DNA of 64,000 nucleotides from Antilocapra americana (Eukaryota; Chordata; Mammalia; Artiodactyla; Antilocapridae): positions 4,088,487-4,152,486 of the forward strand of contig ML664159.1 in NCBI GenBank assembly GCA_007570785.1, given 5' to 3'. Below are positions 1 to 12,763 of this stretch, piece by piece. The notes beneath the pieces are model-generated. The model searched no databases, was not told where the DNA came from, and worked only from the letters and a program-made list of their open reading frames with translations. Position numbers and translations under genes: made by a program. Position 1 is the first letter of the stretch. The number at the start of each line of letters is the position of its first letter.

Positions 1-1611
1 AGTTGTTCTGTACAAAACATAGGTATTCTTGCTACCTATTCTTATTATCTTCTGCTTCTGTTAGGTCCATACCATTTCTGTCCTTTATTGAGCCCATCTT
101 TGAATAAATGTTCCCTCAGTACCTCTAATTTTCTTGAAGAGATCTCTACTCTTTCCCATTCTGTTGTTTTCCTATATTTCTTTGCACTGAACATTGAGGA
201 AGGCTTTCTTAACTCTCCTTGTTATTCTTTGGAACTCCACATTCAAATATGTCTATCTTTCCCTTTCTCGTTTGCTTTTTGCTTCTCTTCTTTTCACAGC
301 TATGTGTATAGCCTCCTTAGACAGCCATTTCACTTTTTTTTTTTTTTCTTGGCAATGGTCTTGATCCCTGTCTCCTGTACGGTGTCACAAACCTCCGTCC
401 ATAGTTCATCAGGCACTGTGTCTCTCAGATCTAGTCCCTTAAGTCTATTTCTCACTTCCACTATGTAATTGTAAGGGCTTTGATTTAGGTCATATCTGAA
501 TGGTCTAGTGGTTTTCCCTACTTTCTTCAGTTTAAGTCTGAATTTGGCAATAAAGAGTTCTTGATCTGAGCCACAGTCAGGTCCCGGTCTTATTTTTGCT
601 GACTGTATAGAGCTTCTCCATCTTTGGCGGCAAAAAATAAAATCAGTCTGATTTTAGTGTTGACCATCTGGTGATATCCATGTGTAGAGTCTTCTCTTGT
701 GTTGTTGGAAGAGGGTTTTTGCTATGACCAGTGCATTCTCTTCGCAAAACTCTATTAGCCTTTGCCCTGCTTCATTGTGTCCTCCAAGGCCAAATTTGCC
801 TGTCACCCCAGGTATTTCTTTACTTCCTATTTGCTATTTTCCTATTCCAGTCCACTGTAATGAAAAGGACATCTTTTTTGTGTGTTAGTTCTAAAAGGTC
901 TTTTAGGTCTTCATAGATCAGTTCAACTTCAACTTCTTCAGCATTACTTGTTCTGGCATAGAGTTGGATTACCATGATATTGAATGTTTTGTCTTGTAAA
1001 TTGAACAGAGATCATTCTGTCATTATTGACATCGCGTCCAAATACTGCATTTTGGACTCTTTTGTTGACTATGATGGTTACTGCATTTCTCCTAATGGAT
1101 TCTTGCCCACAGTAGTAGATATAATGGTCATCTGAGTTGAACTCACCCATTCTAGTCCATTTTAGTTCACTGATTCCTAAAATGTCAGTGTTTTGCCATC
1201 TCCTGTTTGATGACTTCCAATTTGCCTTGATTCATGGACTTAACATTCCAGGTTCCTATGCAATATTGCTCTTTACAGCTTTGAACTTTACTTCCATCAC
1301 CAGTCACATCCACAGCTGGGTGTTGTTTTTGCTTTGACTCTGTCTCTTCGTTCTTTCTGGAGTTATTTTTCCACTGATCTTCTGTATCATATTGGGTACT
1401 TACTGACCTGGGGAGTTCATCTTTCCATGCCCTTTCTTTTTGCCTTTTCATACTGTTCATGGGGTTCTCAAGGCAAGAATACTGAAGTGGTTTGCCGTTC
1501 CCTTCTCCAGTGGACCACATTTTGTCAGAACTCTCCACCGTGGCCCCTCCATCTTGGGTTGCCCTATGCAGTATGGTTCATAATTTCATTGAGTTAGGGA
1601 AGGCTGATAGT
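1..1611 (-). mobile_element. BovB LINE, 5' half with endonuclease region, cut by the window edge
   Basis: Minus-strand translation gives the BovB endonuclease start (IGTWNVKSM, about 1270-1245) and the GEFNSDDHYIYYCGQES block near 1146-1096. The sequence then runs into the linker toward the reverse transcriptase, which lies beyond position 1. Several frameshifts make it inactive. Confidence 0.88.
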
Positions 1612-1850
1612 AGTATGGAAGCATATAAATTACCATATGTATAGTACATAGCCAGTGAAATTTACTGTATGATGCAGAGAGCTCAAACCCAATGCTCTGT
1701 GACAACCTATATGGGTGGGATAGGGTGGGAAGTGGGAGAGAGGTTTGAGAGGGGAAGGGCTATATATATATATATATATGGCTGATTCATGTTTATGTGT
1801 AGCTGAAACCAACACAATGTGTAAAGCAATTGTCTTCCAATTAAAAATGA
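1612..1850 (+). mobile_element. L1 3' UTR fragment
   Basis: The segment around GGGTGGGATAGGGTGGGAAG, then GGCTGATTCATGTTTATGTG and the ending CAATTAAAAATGA, is the familiar ruminant L1 tail. It includes a short (TA)n at 1760-1779. Confidence 0.7.
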
Positions 1851-1862
1851 ATAGTTTTTTAT

Positions 1863-2536
1863 TTTATTTTTTATTAGTTTTGCCATAGAATGACATGATA
1901 TCGCCATGGGTTTAAATATGCTCCCCCTCCAGAACCCCCCTCCCTCCTCCCCCCCCCCGGGAAATCTCGATGCACCAGCCCCCGAGCATCAATCCTGGGC
2001 TGGCGATTGATTACACATATGATAATTAACATGTTTCAATGCCATTCTTCCATATCATCCCACCCTTGCCCTCTTCCACAGAGTCCACGAGTCTGTTCTA
2101 TACATCTGCGTTCCTTTTGCTGTCTCGCATGCAGAGTTCTCCTTACCATCTTTCTAAATCCCATATATATGCGTTAGTATACTGTATTGTTGTTTTCCCT
2201 TCTGGCTTACTTCACTCTGGATAACAGGCTCCAGTTCCGTCCACCTGAGTAGAACTGATTCAAATGAATTTTTTTTTAATGCTGAGTAATATTCCATTGT
2301 GTATATGTACCACAGCTTTCTTATCCATTCGTCAGTTGATGGGCATCTAGGTTGCTTCCATGTCCTGGCTATTGTAAACAAAGCAGCGATGAACATTGGG
2401 GTACACGTGGCTCTTTCAATTCTGGTTTCCTCGGTGTGTATGCCCAGCAGTGGGATTGTTGGGTCATATGGCAGGTCTGTTTGCAGTTTTTTAAGGAACC
2501 TCCACACTGTTTTCCATAGTGGCTGTACTAGTTTGT
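1863..2536 (-). mobile_element. 5'-truncated young L1 (bovine type), ORF2 C-terminus and 3' UTR
   Basis: Minus-strand positions 2507-2154 encode the intact end of L1 ORF2 ([37 protein letters not shown]). The 3' UTR with a C/G-rich tract follows at 1926-1958 and the A-tail at 1863-1885. An 11-bp TSD, ATAGTTTTTTA, flanks it at 1851-1861 and 2537-2547. Confidence 0.92.
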
Positions 2537-2614
2537 ATAGTTTTTTAATAAAAGAACTTATGTGACTCTGCAGTTATAAGTATCTATTAACTAAAAGAGG
2601 TTGCAGATCCTTCT

Positions 2615-2743
2615 GCTGCTGCTGCTATGTCACTTCAGTCATGTTCGACTCTGTGCGACCCCATGGACTGCAGCCTACCAGGCTCCTCCATCCATGGAAT
2701 TTTCCAGGCAAGAGGATGGAGTGGGGTGCCATTGCCTTCTCCA
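2615..2743 (-). mobile_element. Bov-A SINE monomer
   Basis: Antisense Bov-A starting with the CTG repeat end and GTCACTTCAGTCATGTTCGA. Imperfect TSD GCAGATCCTTCT / GCAGGTCCTTCT at 2603-2614 and 2744-2755. Confidence 0.88.
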
Positions 2744-2755
2744 GCAGGTCCTTCT

Positions 2756-3799
2756 GAGTAATTATCTACTCCCTTCCCTTTCTATTTGAGCCCTATTATT
2801 GTCTATTTTAGTCTCAACAGTACATTTTCTCTCAATTTCAAAGGTAAATATCAAAGTATAGCTTATTGCCAATCTAGGGACGGAAATGCCTTTGGTAATT
2901 GTTTATTTTAGTGATTGTAAAACATTTTTTTTTCAGGACTACACTATATTTTATTTTATTTTTCTTTACATTATATAAAACATATTTATGAAGCTTTATA
3001 CATTGTCTTACAATCCCATGTGAAAAAATTAAGATTATGAGTTTGTTATCCAAGAATTCTCCTACTGTGAGGATTTTCAGGAACTTAATTCTGATGGAGA
3101 GAGTAGTTAATTATCCATTAAATATATTATATTGTGCTGACTTTCATTATAGAATTTTTTTTTGATGCTATGTCAGTTTTTCTCTGTTTTGTTTCTTGTT
3201 AGATTTGACATTTCCCTGTCCTCTTCATTATTAGAAGATTCTGTTATTTGTTTCTCATGTTAGACATGTTATAAAAAATATTAAATGAATTGATCCTATA
3301 GTCATTTTGGAATAGTTCATTGTTGGCTCATTTTCGAGTAGTTTATTTTTCCAGCCAACCATTGAAGAAAATTTCATTGTCTTCAAATTCTCTTTCATTT
3401 GTGTCTCAGATTACTAGTGTTTTCCTTTAGGCAAGGGTCTAGTCATCAGTTCCTAATAGTAGTGTAGATTTCAATAAATCCTAATAGTAGAGTCAGTATA
3501 TTAAATAAAGGATTTATTTTTCCATTTCTAATACAGGTTTTTAAGAAAAATAGTGTACTTAGGACCTTTGTTTAGGAGGATTTTGAAAGCCTAAAAAGTT
3601 ACTTTTGTTTGATCTAAAAAAATTATAGAAGAACAATTGTGTGCATTGTCAGCTATATGGTAGACCAAATCCACTCTTAGCTTGATTTGCAGAATGTTGG
3701 TTCCTAAAATTCTGGTTGATTGCTTAAGTCTTGGGAGAAAAGCTTATCTTAAATACTTCATCTAATAATGTATTTGAAGGAGGTTCTAGTTGCTTTTAA
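2756..3799. other. Unique AT-rich intron sequence
   Basis: No gene, RNA or repeat that I can name. It has several T- and A-runs but no long reading frame. Confidence 0.5.
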
Positions 3800-4385
3800 T
3801 ATTACTCATTGCAGCATTATTCACAGTAGTCAAGATAAGGATATAGTCTGTGTCTGTTGATAGATGAATGGATAAAGATGTGGAATACTACTCATCTATA
3901 AAAAAGATTGAATTCTTGCCATTTGTGACAACATGGGTGGGCCTTTGGAGCATTGTTCTAAGTGAAATAAGTCAAAGACAAATACTATATGATTTCGCTT
4001 ATGTATGGAATAGAATAAAGCAAAACAAGCAACTCAAAGGCATGCTTATAGATACAGGGAACAGATTGTTGGTTGCCAGTGGGGAGGGTGAATGTGTTAA
4101 GGGTGTTAAAAGGTACAGACTTCCAAAATATAAGTAACTAAGTTATGGGGATGTGCTGTACAGCATGGTAACTGTGGTTAATAATATTCTATTGCATATT
4201 TGAAGATTACTAAGAGAGTAAATGTTAAAGTTATAAGAAAAAATTGTTTTCATTACTATGTATGTTTACGGATAGTAAGTAGACTTATTGTAGTGATTAT
4301 TTTACATTAATATCAAATCATTATGTACTTAAACCTAATATTAATATAATGCTATATGTCAGTAATACTTTAATAAAACATTTAT
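3800..4385 (+). mobile_element. Old L1, end of ORF2 and 3' UTR
   Basis: A decayed ORF2 tail is readable at 3868-4137 (MDKDVEYYSS, VLSEISQRQ, QNKQLKGM). It is followed by the GGGGATGTGCTGTACAGCATGG type 3' UTR. The divergence implies an ancient mammalian L1M family. Confidence 0.8.
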
Positions 4386-4870
4386 TCATCAGATATCACC
4401 TTTCCACTTTTCTAGAAAAGATTTAAGAATGGTGTTATGTGAAAGAATGATAGATTAAATATTACACATTAAGCATTTTTATTTTCTAAGAGTATGGTGT
4501 GGTCCTTTAGATGCCACTTTAAAAATAAATATGTTAAAGTAAAACAGTTGGAACATTGTTTCTCTTAAATGAAGAATATTTTGGAATATACTTTTTACTC
4601 AGTTCAGATTCTTAGAAATTAAAGTTTGTACATGATTAGGTTCATGTCTATCAAGAAAGCAATAATTTGAAATTTTCTTTTTGGTATTTGTGATTGAATT
4701 AAATGTTGTGTTACTGTCATATTATTCTCTTAATTTTTTAGCAATCATATCTCTGATACTCTTAAAGGAAATGAAGAAAGCAGAAAACATTGGATTTTTA
4801 AAATTACAAGTAACAAAGCAGGAAGGGAGCTGATAGGGAAAGCTTCATGATGTCCTCAAGCTTTATCCAG
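4386..4870. other. Unique AT-rich intron sequence
   Basis: No recognisable feature. Confidence 0.5.
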
Positions 4871-5610
4871 TAAAGAGGATATCACCATGGAGAACAGTAT
4901 GGAGGTTCCTTTAAAAAACTAAGAGCTGCCTTATGACCCTGCAATCCCACTCCTGGGCATATATCTGGAGAAAAACATGATCCAAAAGGATACACATACC
5001 CCAGTGTTCATTGCAGCACTGTTTACAGTAGCCGAGACATGGAAGCAACCTAAATGTCCATCAACAGAGGAATGGATAAAGATGTGGTACATATATATAA
5101 TAGAGTATTATTCAGCCATTAAAAGAATGAAATAATGCCATTTTCAGCAACATGGCTGAACTTAGAGATTGTCATACTGAAAAGTGAGTCAGACAGAGAA
5201 GGAAAAATACCATATGACATCCCTGATATGCAGAATCTAAAAAGAAATGATACAAATGAACTTTTTATAGCAAAACAGAAATAGACTCAGGTTTAGAGAA
5301 GGAATTTATGGTTCCCAGGGGAAAAGATGGGAGGGAAGGATGTGGGGGAAGGGATACATAGCAGTTTGGGGATGGACATGCCCACACTGCTGTATTTAAA
5401 ATGAATAACAAGCAAGGACCTACTTTGTAGCACATGGCATGCTCAGTAAGTATGGCACTGTATATACTAAATGTTATTGGCAGCCTGAATGGGAGGGAAA
5501 TTTAGAGGAGGATGGATACATGTATATGTGTGGCTGAGTCCCTTTGCTGTCCACTGAAAGTATCACAGTAGTGTTAATCAGCTATACTCCAATATAAAAT
5601 TTAAAAAAGA
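4871..5610 (+). mobile_element. 5'-truncated L1, ORF2 end and 3' UTR
   Basis: Begins in ORF2 (nucleotides for PCNPTPGHIS-like and TWKQPKCPSTEEW-like text around 4930-5085). It runs through the 3' UTR to ATACTCCAATATAAAATTTA near 5600. The frame is interrupted. Artiodactyl L1 of middle age. Confidence 0.82.
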
Positions 5611-5849
5611 GAATATTACCAAGCTGTAATTGACTATTTTTGGAAATTAAACTTAATTTATGAGCTTTTAGATTTGGCATATTATCATTAAAGGCATATA
5701 TCTGGTAGTTTGGTGGCTTTTATTGTTACTAACTTTGGAAAAAGCTAAACATATGACTGTGAATCTGTGTAGTTGCACTGTGCATTTGTGTATGGGGGAG
5801 TGTGTGTGTAGTTACACTTCTAGCTACATCTACTTGGCTTTCTGACATT

Positions 5850-6290
5850 ATTTTTTGGTTTTAAAAAATTTTTGTTTTATTTTGGAGTATAGTTTTTTAA
5901 TAACATTGTGTTAGTTTCAGCAGCGTTATTAATTTACACATGTATGTGTTTTTCCAAGTCGTTTCCTATTTGCATTATTACAGAGTATTGAACTATACAG
6001 TAGGTCCTTGAGTGCTAGTGAGTGCTAAGTCGCTTCAGTCATGTCTGACCCTTTGGACCTATATAGCCCTCCAGGCTTCTCTGTCCATGGGGTTCTTTAG
6101 GCAAGAATACTGGAGTGGGTTGCCATGCCCTTTTCCAGGGGATCTTCTGGATCAACGGATTGTACCCATCTCTCTCATATCTCCTGCATTAGGCAGGCAG
6201 CTTCCTTATCACAAGCACCACCTGGGAACCCCACAGTAGATCCTTTTTGATTATCTGTTTTAAATATAGCAGTGTATACACTGACAGTCT
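5850..6290 (-). mobile_element. L1 3' UTR fragment, split by a SINE
   Basis: Antisense L1 tail (TTTTGGAGTATAGTTTTTTA, then ACTATACAGTAGGTCCTTG). It resumes after the inserted SINE at 6246 with ATTATCTGTTTTAAATATAG. Confidence 0.7.
6010..6232 (-). mobile_element. Bov-tA SINE inserted into L1
   Basis: Antisense Bov-tA from GTGCTAGTGAGTGCTAAGTC to the tRNA-like head (CACCACCTGGGAACCC). TSD ACAGTAGGTCCTT / ACAGTAGATCCTT at 5997-6009 and 6233-6245. The TSD lies within the L1 tail, which fixes the order of insertion. Confidence 0.92.
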
Positions 6291-6446
6291 TTTTAAAAAT
6301 GCTTTTTAGTGTTTCCCTTATTGGCACTTTGTAAAAATCTGTCAAAGAATATAAATACATGCATTTCATTTAAAAACTTTAAGGGATTGTATATAGAATG
6401 AAATACTTTCTTAAATTGATTTTTCAGAAATTTTTTTCTAGCTAAT

Positions 6447-6900
6447 TCATTGATTTTTTAAAAAAAAATTAAGATAATTTCCAACATATTCAAGAGTTGG
6501 AGAAGAAGGTATACTCATTACTTGGATTACATTACAACAATGACTAAGATTTTGCCACTGCTGCTCTAGCTGATGCAGTGGCGGCGGTGGTGGTGGTTGT
6601 GCTGCTCCTTTTCCTCCTGTCCCCACCCCTCTCCTCTTTCTCCTTTTGTCTTGCATTTTCTTTCCTGAAGTATTTCAAAGCAAATTCAGGCACTGTATTA
6701 TTTCACCTACATACCCTTCACTTTGCAGCTCAAAAAATATGAACAATTTCTTAACATGACACAATGCCATTATTAAATTTGTTTTATTCCAATTTTTTAG
6801 CCATTTGCTCACATTCTTATATATGCCTATTTCCACATTTAAGCCACTCTCAGATCTCAGGAAGATCTCTCTGTGTTCCATATCTTTAAAAAATTTTCCT
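6447..6900. repeat. Probable ancient interspersed repeat with a short GGY-rich patch
   Basis: The TGAAGTATTTCAAAGCAAATT stretch near 6668 and the following AATGCCATTATTAAA resemble an old mammalian repeat that I cannot name. At 6576-6600 there is a small GGC/GGT trinucleotide patch followed by a C/T-rich tract, unusual in this AT-rich intron. Confidence 0.4.
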
Positions 6901-7317
6901 TTACAAAGAAGCTTAATTTAATTTTTTTCATGACCACAAGGTATCAGTCTTTGTTTCTCTGTAGCTTGTAAAAAATTACTTTACCATATGGTTAAGCAGT
7001 ATACAGTAAATAATCTCCAAATTACACCTTTTAAAAATCTCCTTTATTGAATAACTTGCTGTTTTCTTACTACATTGCTGGCTTGTTCAAAATTTTTTTA
7101 AAATTCAAGAATGCAGGCTTTGAAAGTATTGTTTCAGTGAAATAGTATAAAAACTTCTCATATGACTATGTAATAAAACTAATTATGTTTTAGATAGTGT
7201 AGAAGTCCTTCTCAAATTATCTGTGGTAAAGGACTTTTTTCTCCTAAATTTTCAATCCATTTCAGAGTAATATTTTAAGAAATTAATGAAGACTATTGTA
7301 ATTCTGTCAATTCACTA
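6901..7317. other. Unique AT-rich intron sequence
   Basis: No recognisable feature. Confidence 0.5.
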
Positions 7318-7319
7318 TA

Positions 7320-7504
7320 CAGTTGACCCTTGAACTTGGTGAGGGAGATCAACCACTCTTGCCACTGAAAATCGCAGACTGCCTTCTCTGTTTGTGGATT
7401 CAATCAACAGGGGATTATGTGGTACTGTAGTACGTATTTATTGAAAAAAAAATCCTATAAGTGGACCCACACAATTCAAACCTGTTTTGTTGAAGGGTAA
7501 ACTG
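7320..7504. mobile_element. MER2/Tigger-like nonautonomous DNA transposon
   Basis: Terminal inverted repeats CAGTTGACCCTTGAA at 7320-7334 and TTGAAGGGTAAACTG at 7490-7504. The internal AAGTGGACCCACACAATTC is the conserved subterminal text of Tigger-derived MER2 elements. A TA dinucleotide precedes it (7318-7319); the right one has decayed. Far shorter than an autonomous Tigger and without coding capacity. Confidence 0.85.
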
Positions 7505-7619
7505 TGTTGGTTTCTAATTTCTCATTCTCAATTTCTTCATTCTATTGTGAACTGTAACAGTTTATGGACTGGCACTGGTCTGTTTTTGAGTAGCTCTGAA
7601 ATATTACTGTTAACCATGG

Positions 7620-7838
7620 TGAAAGTGAAAGTGAAGTCACTCAGTTGTGTTCTCCTCTTTGCAACTATATGGACTATACATACAGTATAGGCTCCTCCAT
7701 GCATGGGATTTTCCAGGCAAGAATATTGGAGTGGGTTGCCGTTTTCTTCTCCAGGGAAATCTTCCCAACCCAGGAATCGAACTCAGGTCTCCTGCATTTC
7801 AGGCAGACTCTTTACCCCCTGAGCCACCAGGGATTGGT
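7620..7838 (-). mobile_element. Bov-tA SINE
   Basis: Antisense Bov-tA (GTGAAAGTGAAAGTGAAGTC to GAGCCACCAGGGATTGG). Perfect TSD TGTTAACCATG at 7609-7619 and 7839-7849. Confidence 0.93.
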
Positions 7839-7849
7839 GTTAACCATGA

Positions 7850-9714
7850 TAATTGATAGCATTTATTTATCATTTGGAATTGTTTCAGAGGTGCTTTTCA
7901 TGAAGGAGCAAACCACATGCTTCTCATGTATTTTCATTTATCTGTCTCTTTCTTTAGCTCTCCTGTTTTGGAGGTTCAAGACTATTCGCACACATTATGT
8001 AAATACTTGTATGGGGGGTCGTTGGATTGTTCACTTGGGCTGAAGGAGCAACTTGATTGTTCCCCTTATTAAATGTACAAGACCCAAAGGGGTACTAAAA
8101 GGGGAATGTGTAGAGTGAAGAGGTATGTTTGGAAGCCTTATACATGAGTCAGAGAAATAGCACAATAAAATTGCAACACTTAGACTAGGCATTACAGGAC
8201 CTGGATTTTGATATCTTTTCCATGACTTAGAAGCAGTATAATCTTGACCTCTATCTGGTCTTGTTTGTTCATCTGCAAATTGTGGTTACTAACTATTCTG
8301 CGTACTTTGGAAAGTTTTGAGCATGACAATCTTGTCTCTTTATAACTTGTTTTTTTCTCTAGAAGTCCTCAGCAACAAATGTTTATGGGTTTCATTTTAT
8401 TTCTCTAGAACTGAATTGTCTTAGCTACTCTATATATGCTTTGCTTTCAGTTTACTAATTTCTAGCTTCTTCACCTAACGTATTCTTTTTTATGCCTTAT
8501 AAACTCTTTTTATTCCTCAGTGTTTATAATATGGCACACTCAGTGGTCATCGAAGGTTTTTTTGGTGTTTCTGTTTTAGCTTTTGTTCTTTCTTATAATT
8601 GTGTCATTTTCTTTGCATATTCTGGTTCAAGTTCTTGACGGAGGGAATTTGATTGGCTCAACTAGTAATTCTTATATGGGATGAACTACATCAAAGTTTG
8701 TGGGCCAGCCTGTGGACTGACTTCCTTTATAGTCCCATCTGGGAAAGTCACCCTTGGTTGAGCTGTGTCTTAGTATGGAGCCTGGCAGATTCTCCTCCTG
8801 GTAGCAGTGGCATGGTTGATGCAAGTTGCTATGGTCTAAGTGAATAGATGAACTTTAGTAAAAGGAAGTGAAACTTAAAGGCATATTCATTTAAACCCAT
8901 TTAGAGGAAAGAGGAAATTACATATTTGAGAAAATTAGGCATATAGACACATTTTTAGGAAATGCCATACCAATTTTATTCTCATTAAAATACACTGCAT
9001 TTTAGGAGGACTTCTGTGATTTTTATCTTTAATCTTCTACATTTCTGTTAACACTTAATAAGTTTTCAAATACTAAACCCTTTTAAGTGCCTTCTCTTAT
9101 GTAAACTCTCCGTTCCAAAAAGTTTTCAGTTGATTTTAGGATTCACTGTAAGAAAAGCAAAGTTATGAAGGACTAAGCTGTACTGCTGAATTGTTCCTGC
9201 CAACTGTTAGTACTGTTTAAAGGAAGTGGTAGATTAAAGGCTGGATGTTTTAAATTGAATCATAATTGGTAGAAAGTCCTGCCACTTATTTTAGACATCC
9301 TTTTAATTAAGGCCTTTCCATATATTCTATTAGTATAAGATTATGTTACTTATTCTCTTTTCCCCCTTAGCATAAAACCAAAGAGAAGGATAGAATTTAC
9401 TTTGTATATTATACAAAATAACAAAGTTGAGGATTTCTGACGTGAACACACCTAAAAATGATCAACATTATTTGAAATAACAAAGATTGTTTAAGAATTT
9501 GAAATGTTCTTCCAAGTATAGTAATGTGATTTGCTAATGTAAATGAAGATTTTCATTTAATAAGCTGCCTGCTCCTATTTGCCTGTTCCACAAAATATTT
9601 ATTGAGCTGATATGTTATGTATAGTGGGAGGCCATGATGTCCACAAAGCAGAGCCTGTCAGAAGGGGTTATTTCTTGCTCCAGAGTGTTAATTGGAATGG
9701 GGAAGCATTTTTTA
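7850..9714. other. Unique intron sequence
   Basis: About 1.9 kb with no gene or clear repeat. A weak L2-like patch (AATATTTATTGAGCTGATAT) lies near 9593-9612. Confidence 0.5.
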
Positions 9715-9790
9715 AAAATTGAGGTATAATTCACAATATGCTAATATAGTTTTAGGTAAACAACATAACAACTTGATATATGTATATATT

Positions 9791-10011
9791 GGGCTTCTCT
9801 CATGGCTCAGTGGTAAAGAATTTGCCTGCAGTGCAAGGGATGCAGGTTCGATTCCTGGGTTGGGAAGATACCCTGGAGGAGGGCATGGCAACCCTCTCCA
9901 GTATTCTTGCTGGGGAAATCCCATGAACAGAGAAGCCTGGTGGGTTACGGTACATGGGATAGCAAATAGTCAGACATAACTGAAGCAACTGAGCATGCAT
10001 ACACACATGTA
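9791..10011 (+). mobile_element. Bov-tA SINE nested in L1
   Basis: Sense Bov-tA from GGGCTTCTCTCATGGCTCAG to CTGAAGCAACTGAGC, with a short CA/TG tail. Imperfect TSD TGTATATATT / TGTATGTATT at 9781-9790 and 10012-10021. Confidence 0.9.
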
Positions 10012-10121
10012 TGTATGTATTGTAAAATGCTTATCATCACACAGGTACAATTTTTTTTTCTTATAATGAGAATTTTTAAGATCTCCTCTCTTAGCAACTT
10101 TTAAATGTACAATACAGTATT

Positions 10122-10184
10122 CTGGAGCAGGAATTGGCAACCCACTCCAGTATTCTTGCCTGGACCTGACTGAGCGACTAACAC
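10122..10184 (+). mobile_element. Short internally deleted Bov SINE nested in L1
   Basis: About 63 bp: GGAGCAGGAATTGGCAACCC, then CCTGGACCTGACTGAGCGAC. The head and a central part are missing. Flanked by ACAGTATT at 10114-10121 and 10185-10192, so it probably arrived in this short form or was shortened later. Confidence 0.75.
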
Positions 10185-12240
10185 ACAGTATTGTTAACTG
10201 TAGCCACCATGTTGTACATGTTACTCCTAGGACTTTTTATCTTATAACTGGAGGTTTGTACCTTCTGACCGCCATCAGCTATGTCACCTACTTTAACCCC
10301 AATCCTGGCAACCACCAGTCTGTTCTCTGTATCCATGACTTCTTTTTCCCTTTAGATTTCATATAAGTCATATCATATAGTATTTGTCTTTTTCTGACTT
10401 ATTTCAGTTAGCATAATGCCCATGAGCTCCATCCAAATTGTCCCAGATGGCAAGATATCCTTCTTTTTAGGGCTGAAAAGTATTCACACACACGTACATC
10501 TCACATATTCTTTATCTGTTCAGCTATTGATGAACACTTAGGTTGTTTCCACTATAATGTTTTCCATAGTGGCTACACCAATTTACATTTCCATCAACAG
10601 TATACAGGGGTTCTCTTTCCATACCTTGCTAACACTTATTTCTAGTCTTTTTCCTAATAAATATTCTAATGGATGTGAAGTGATAACTCATTTTGGTTTT
10701 AATTTGCATTTCCTTGATGGTTAATGATGTTGAACACCTTTTCATGTATCTGTTGGCCATTTGTATGTCTTCCTTGGGAAAATGTCAGATCTTCTTCCCA
10801 TTTTTTAATCAGAATTTTTTTCTATTAAGTTGGACAAATTCTTTATCTATTTTAGATAAAAGCTTCTTATCAGATATGTGATTTATAAATATTTTGCCTC
10901 ATTCCATCATTTGCCTTTTCATTTTTTTTTTTTGGTGGTCTTCTTTGCTATGTAGAAACCTTTTATTTTGCTGTTGTCCCACTTGTTTACTTTTGCTTTT
11001 GTTGTCAAGTCCAAAAAATCATTGCCACAACTGATGGCCAAGAGATTACCTCCTGTATTTTCCTCTAGGAGTTTTATAGTTTTAGGTCTTATGTTCAAGT
11101 TTTTAATCCATTTTGAGTTATTTGGTTCCGTCTGCCCTGTCCTTTCATTTCTTTCCATGTGGCTCACCAGTCTTGTAAACAACATTTATTGAAGAGACTG
11201 TCCTTTCCCCACTGCATATTCTTGGCTCCATTGTCATAAATTAATTGACTATATGTGTGTGGGTTTATTTTTGGGCTCTCTATTCTGTTACTTTGATCTG
11301 TATGTTTGTTTTTATGCCAGTACCAAACTGTTTTGATGACTGTGGCATTGTAATAGAGTTTGAAAATAGGAAGTATGGTACATCCAGCTTTGTTTTCTTT
11401 CTCAGGATTATTTTGGCTGTTCTTTGTCTTTTGTGGTTCCATACCAGTTTTAGGATTCTTTATTCTATTTCTGTGAAGAATGCCATTGGAATTTTGATGG
11501 GGATTGCATTGAATCTGTAGGTTACTTTGGGAATTGTGAGCATTTTAGCAAAATTCTTCCAACCCGTTAACATTGAATATCTTTTATTTGTATCTTCAAT
11601 TTTTTTCATCAGTGTCTTTTAGTTTTTAGTGTATGAGTCTTTCACTTTATTGGTTAAATTTATTCCCAGGTATTTTATTCTTATTGATGCAATTATAAGT
11701 GGAATTACTTTCTTAATTTCTCTTTCTGATAGTTCATTATTATTATATATAAATGCAGTACTTTTTGTGTATTGATTTTTATACAGCAGCATCACTGAAT
11801 TAATTGATTAATTCTAACAGTTTCTTTAAGTAGAATTTTTAAGAGTTTATATATATATATGTATAAATCTCATCTGCAAATTAAGACAGTTTGATTCTTC
11901 CTTTCTGACTTGAATGTGTTTTATTTCTTTTTCTTGCCTGATTACTCTTACCTGGCTTAGTACTTTCTACACCATGTTGAATATAAGTGGCAAGAGTGGA
12001 CTTTCTTGTCTTGTTCCTGATCTTAGAGATTGATGAAATAGTGATATTAGCTGTGGGCTGTCACTTATGGCCTGTGTTGTGTTAAAGTGTATTCTCTGTA
12101 TACCCACTTTCCTAAGAATTTTTCTCATGAATGGATGTTGAATTTTGTTAGTGCTTTTGCTGGATTTATTGAGATGACCATATGATTTTTACCCATCATT
12201 TTTGTCATTGCAGTGTATCTGCAGATGTTGAAACTACTGG

Positions 12241-12763
12241 TGAAAATTTCTAGACAAGCTACAACCTAAGTTACCTGTGAATCATCATTCTCCTCTTTTT
12301 TAATGCAGGTTCCTTCTTTATTTGTTTAAGGTTCCATGTTTAGTTTTATTCTTAGTCACATTTGCTTATATGCCACTAAATATGTAGAATTGATGCTGTC
12401 TCAGTTACTAAAGTGCCTCTTTTAGACATTCCCTCAACCATCAGAATGATCTCTGTCTTTTCTGTTTGGAGAAACCCAGGGTGGGTATGAGCTCTCTACT
12501 GCTAGAGTTGCTACTTGAGGCAGTTCTTTTTCCCATTTATTTTTTACTTACTGCTTGAGGTTTTTCAAACTACTTTTCATTTTTCATTCTTAAATAAAGC
12601 CATTAGGAAAAGGCAACACTTGAGGGAATCACGTTTTTGTTTCTGATATAACTAGGATAGACAATGTGGCCTGGTATCATGTTGCAGGATAATGCTGTCA
12701 CTTAATGAGTGCTTTTAAGAGCTCCCTTGAGATTGCTAGAAACATGATTTGAAAAGGCATTGT
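12241..12763. other. Unique intron sequence
   Basis: No recognisable feature. Confidence 0.5.

Larger units (their letters stand above)
9715..12240 (-). mobile_element. Old L1 (L1MA-like), 3' UTR and much of ORF2, with nested SINEs
   Basis: Antisense L1 begins at the 3' UTR (TTGAGGTATAATTCACAATA) and proceeds into ORF2. The minus strand shows broken ORF2 text, for example [21 protein letters not shown] at 11185 and downward. At least one SINE (9791-10011) and a second short one (10122-10184) are inserted. Many stops, inactive. Confidence 0.9.

Noticed and set aside
6447..6656. Minus-strand frame with a Pro-rich run
   Set aside because: The prolines come from the GGY/GGC patch read in reverse. 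No start context, splice sites or similarity.
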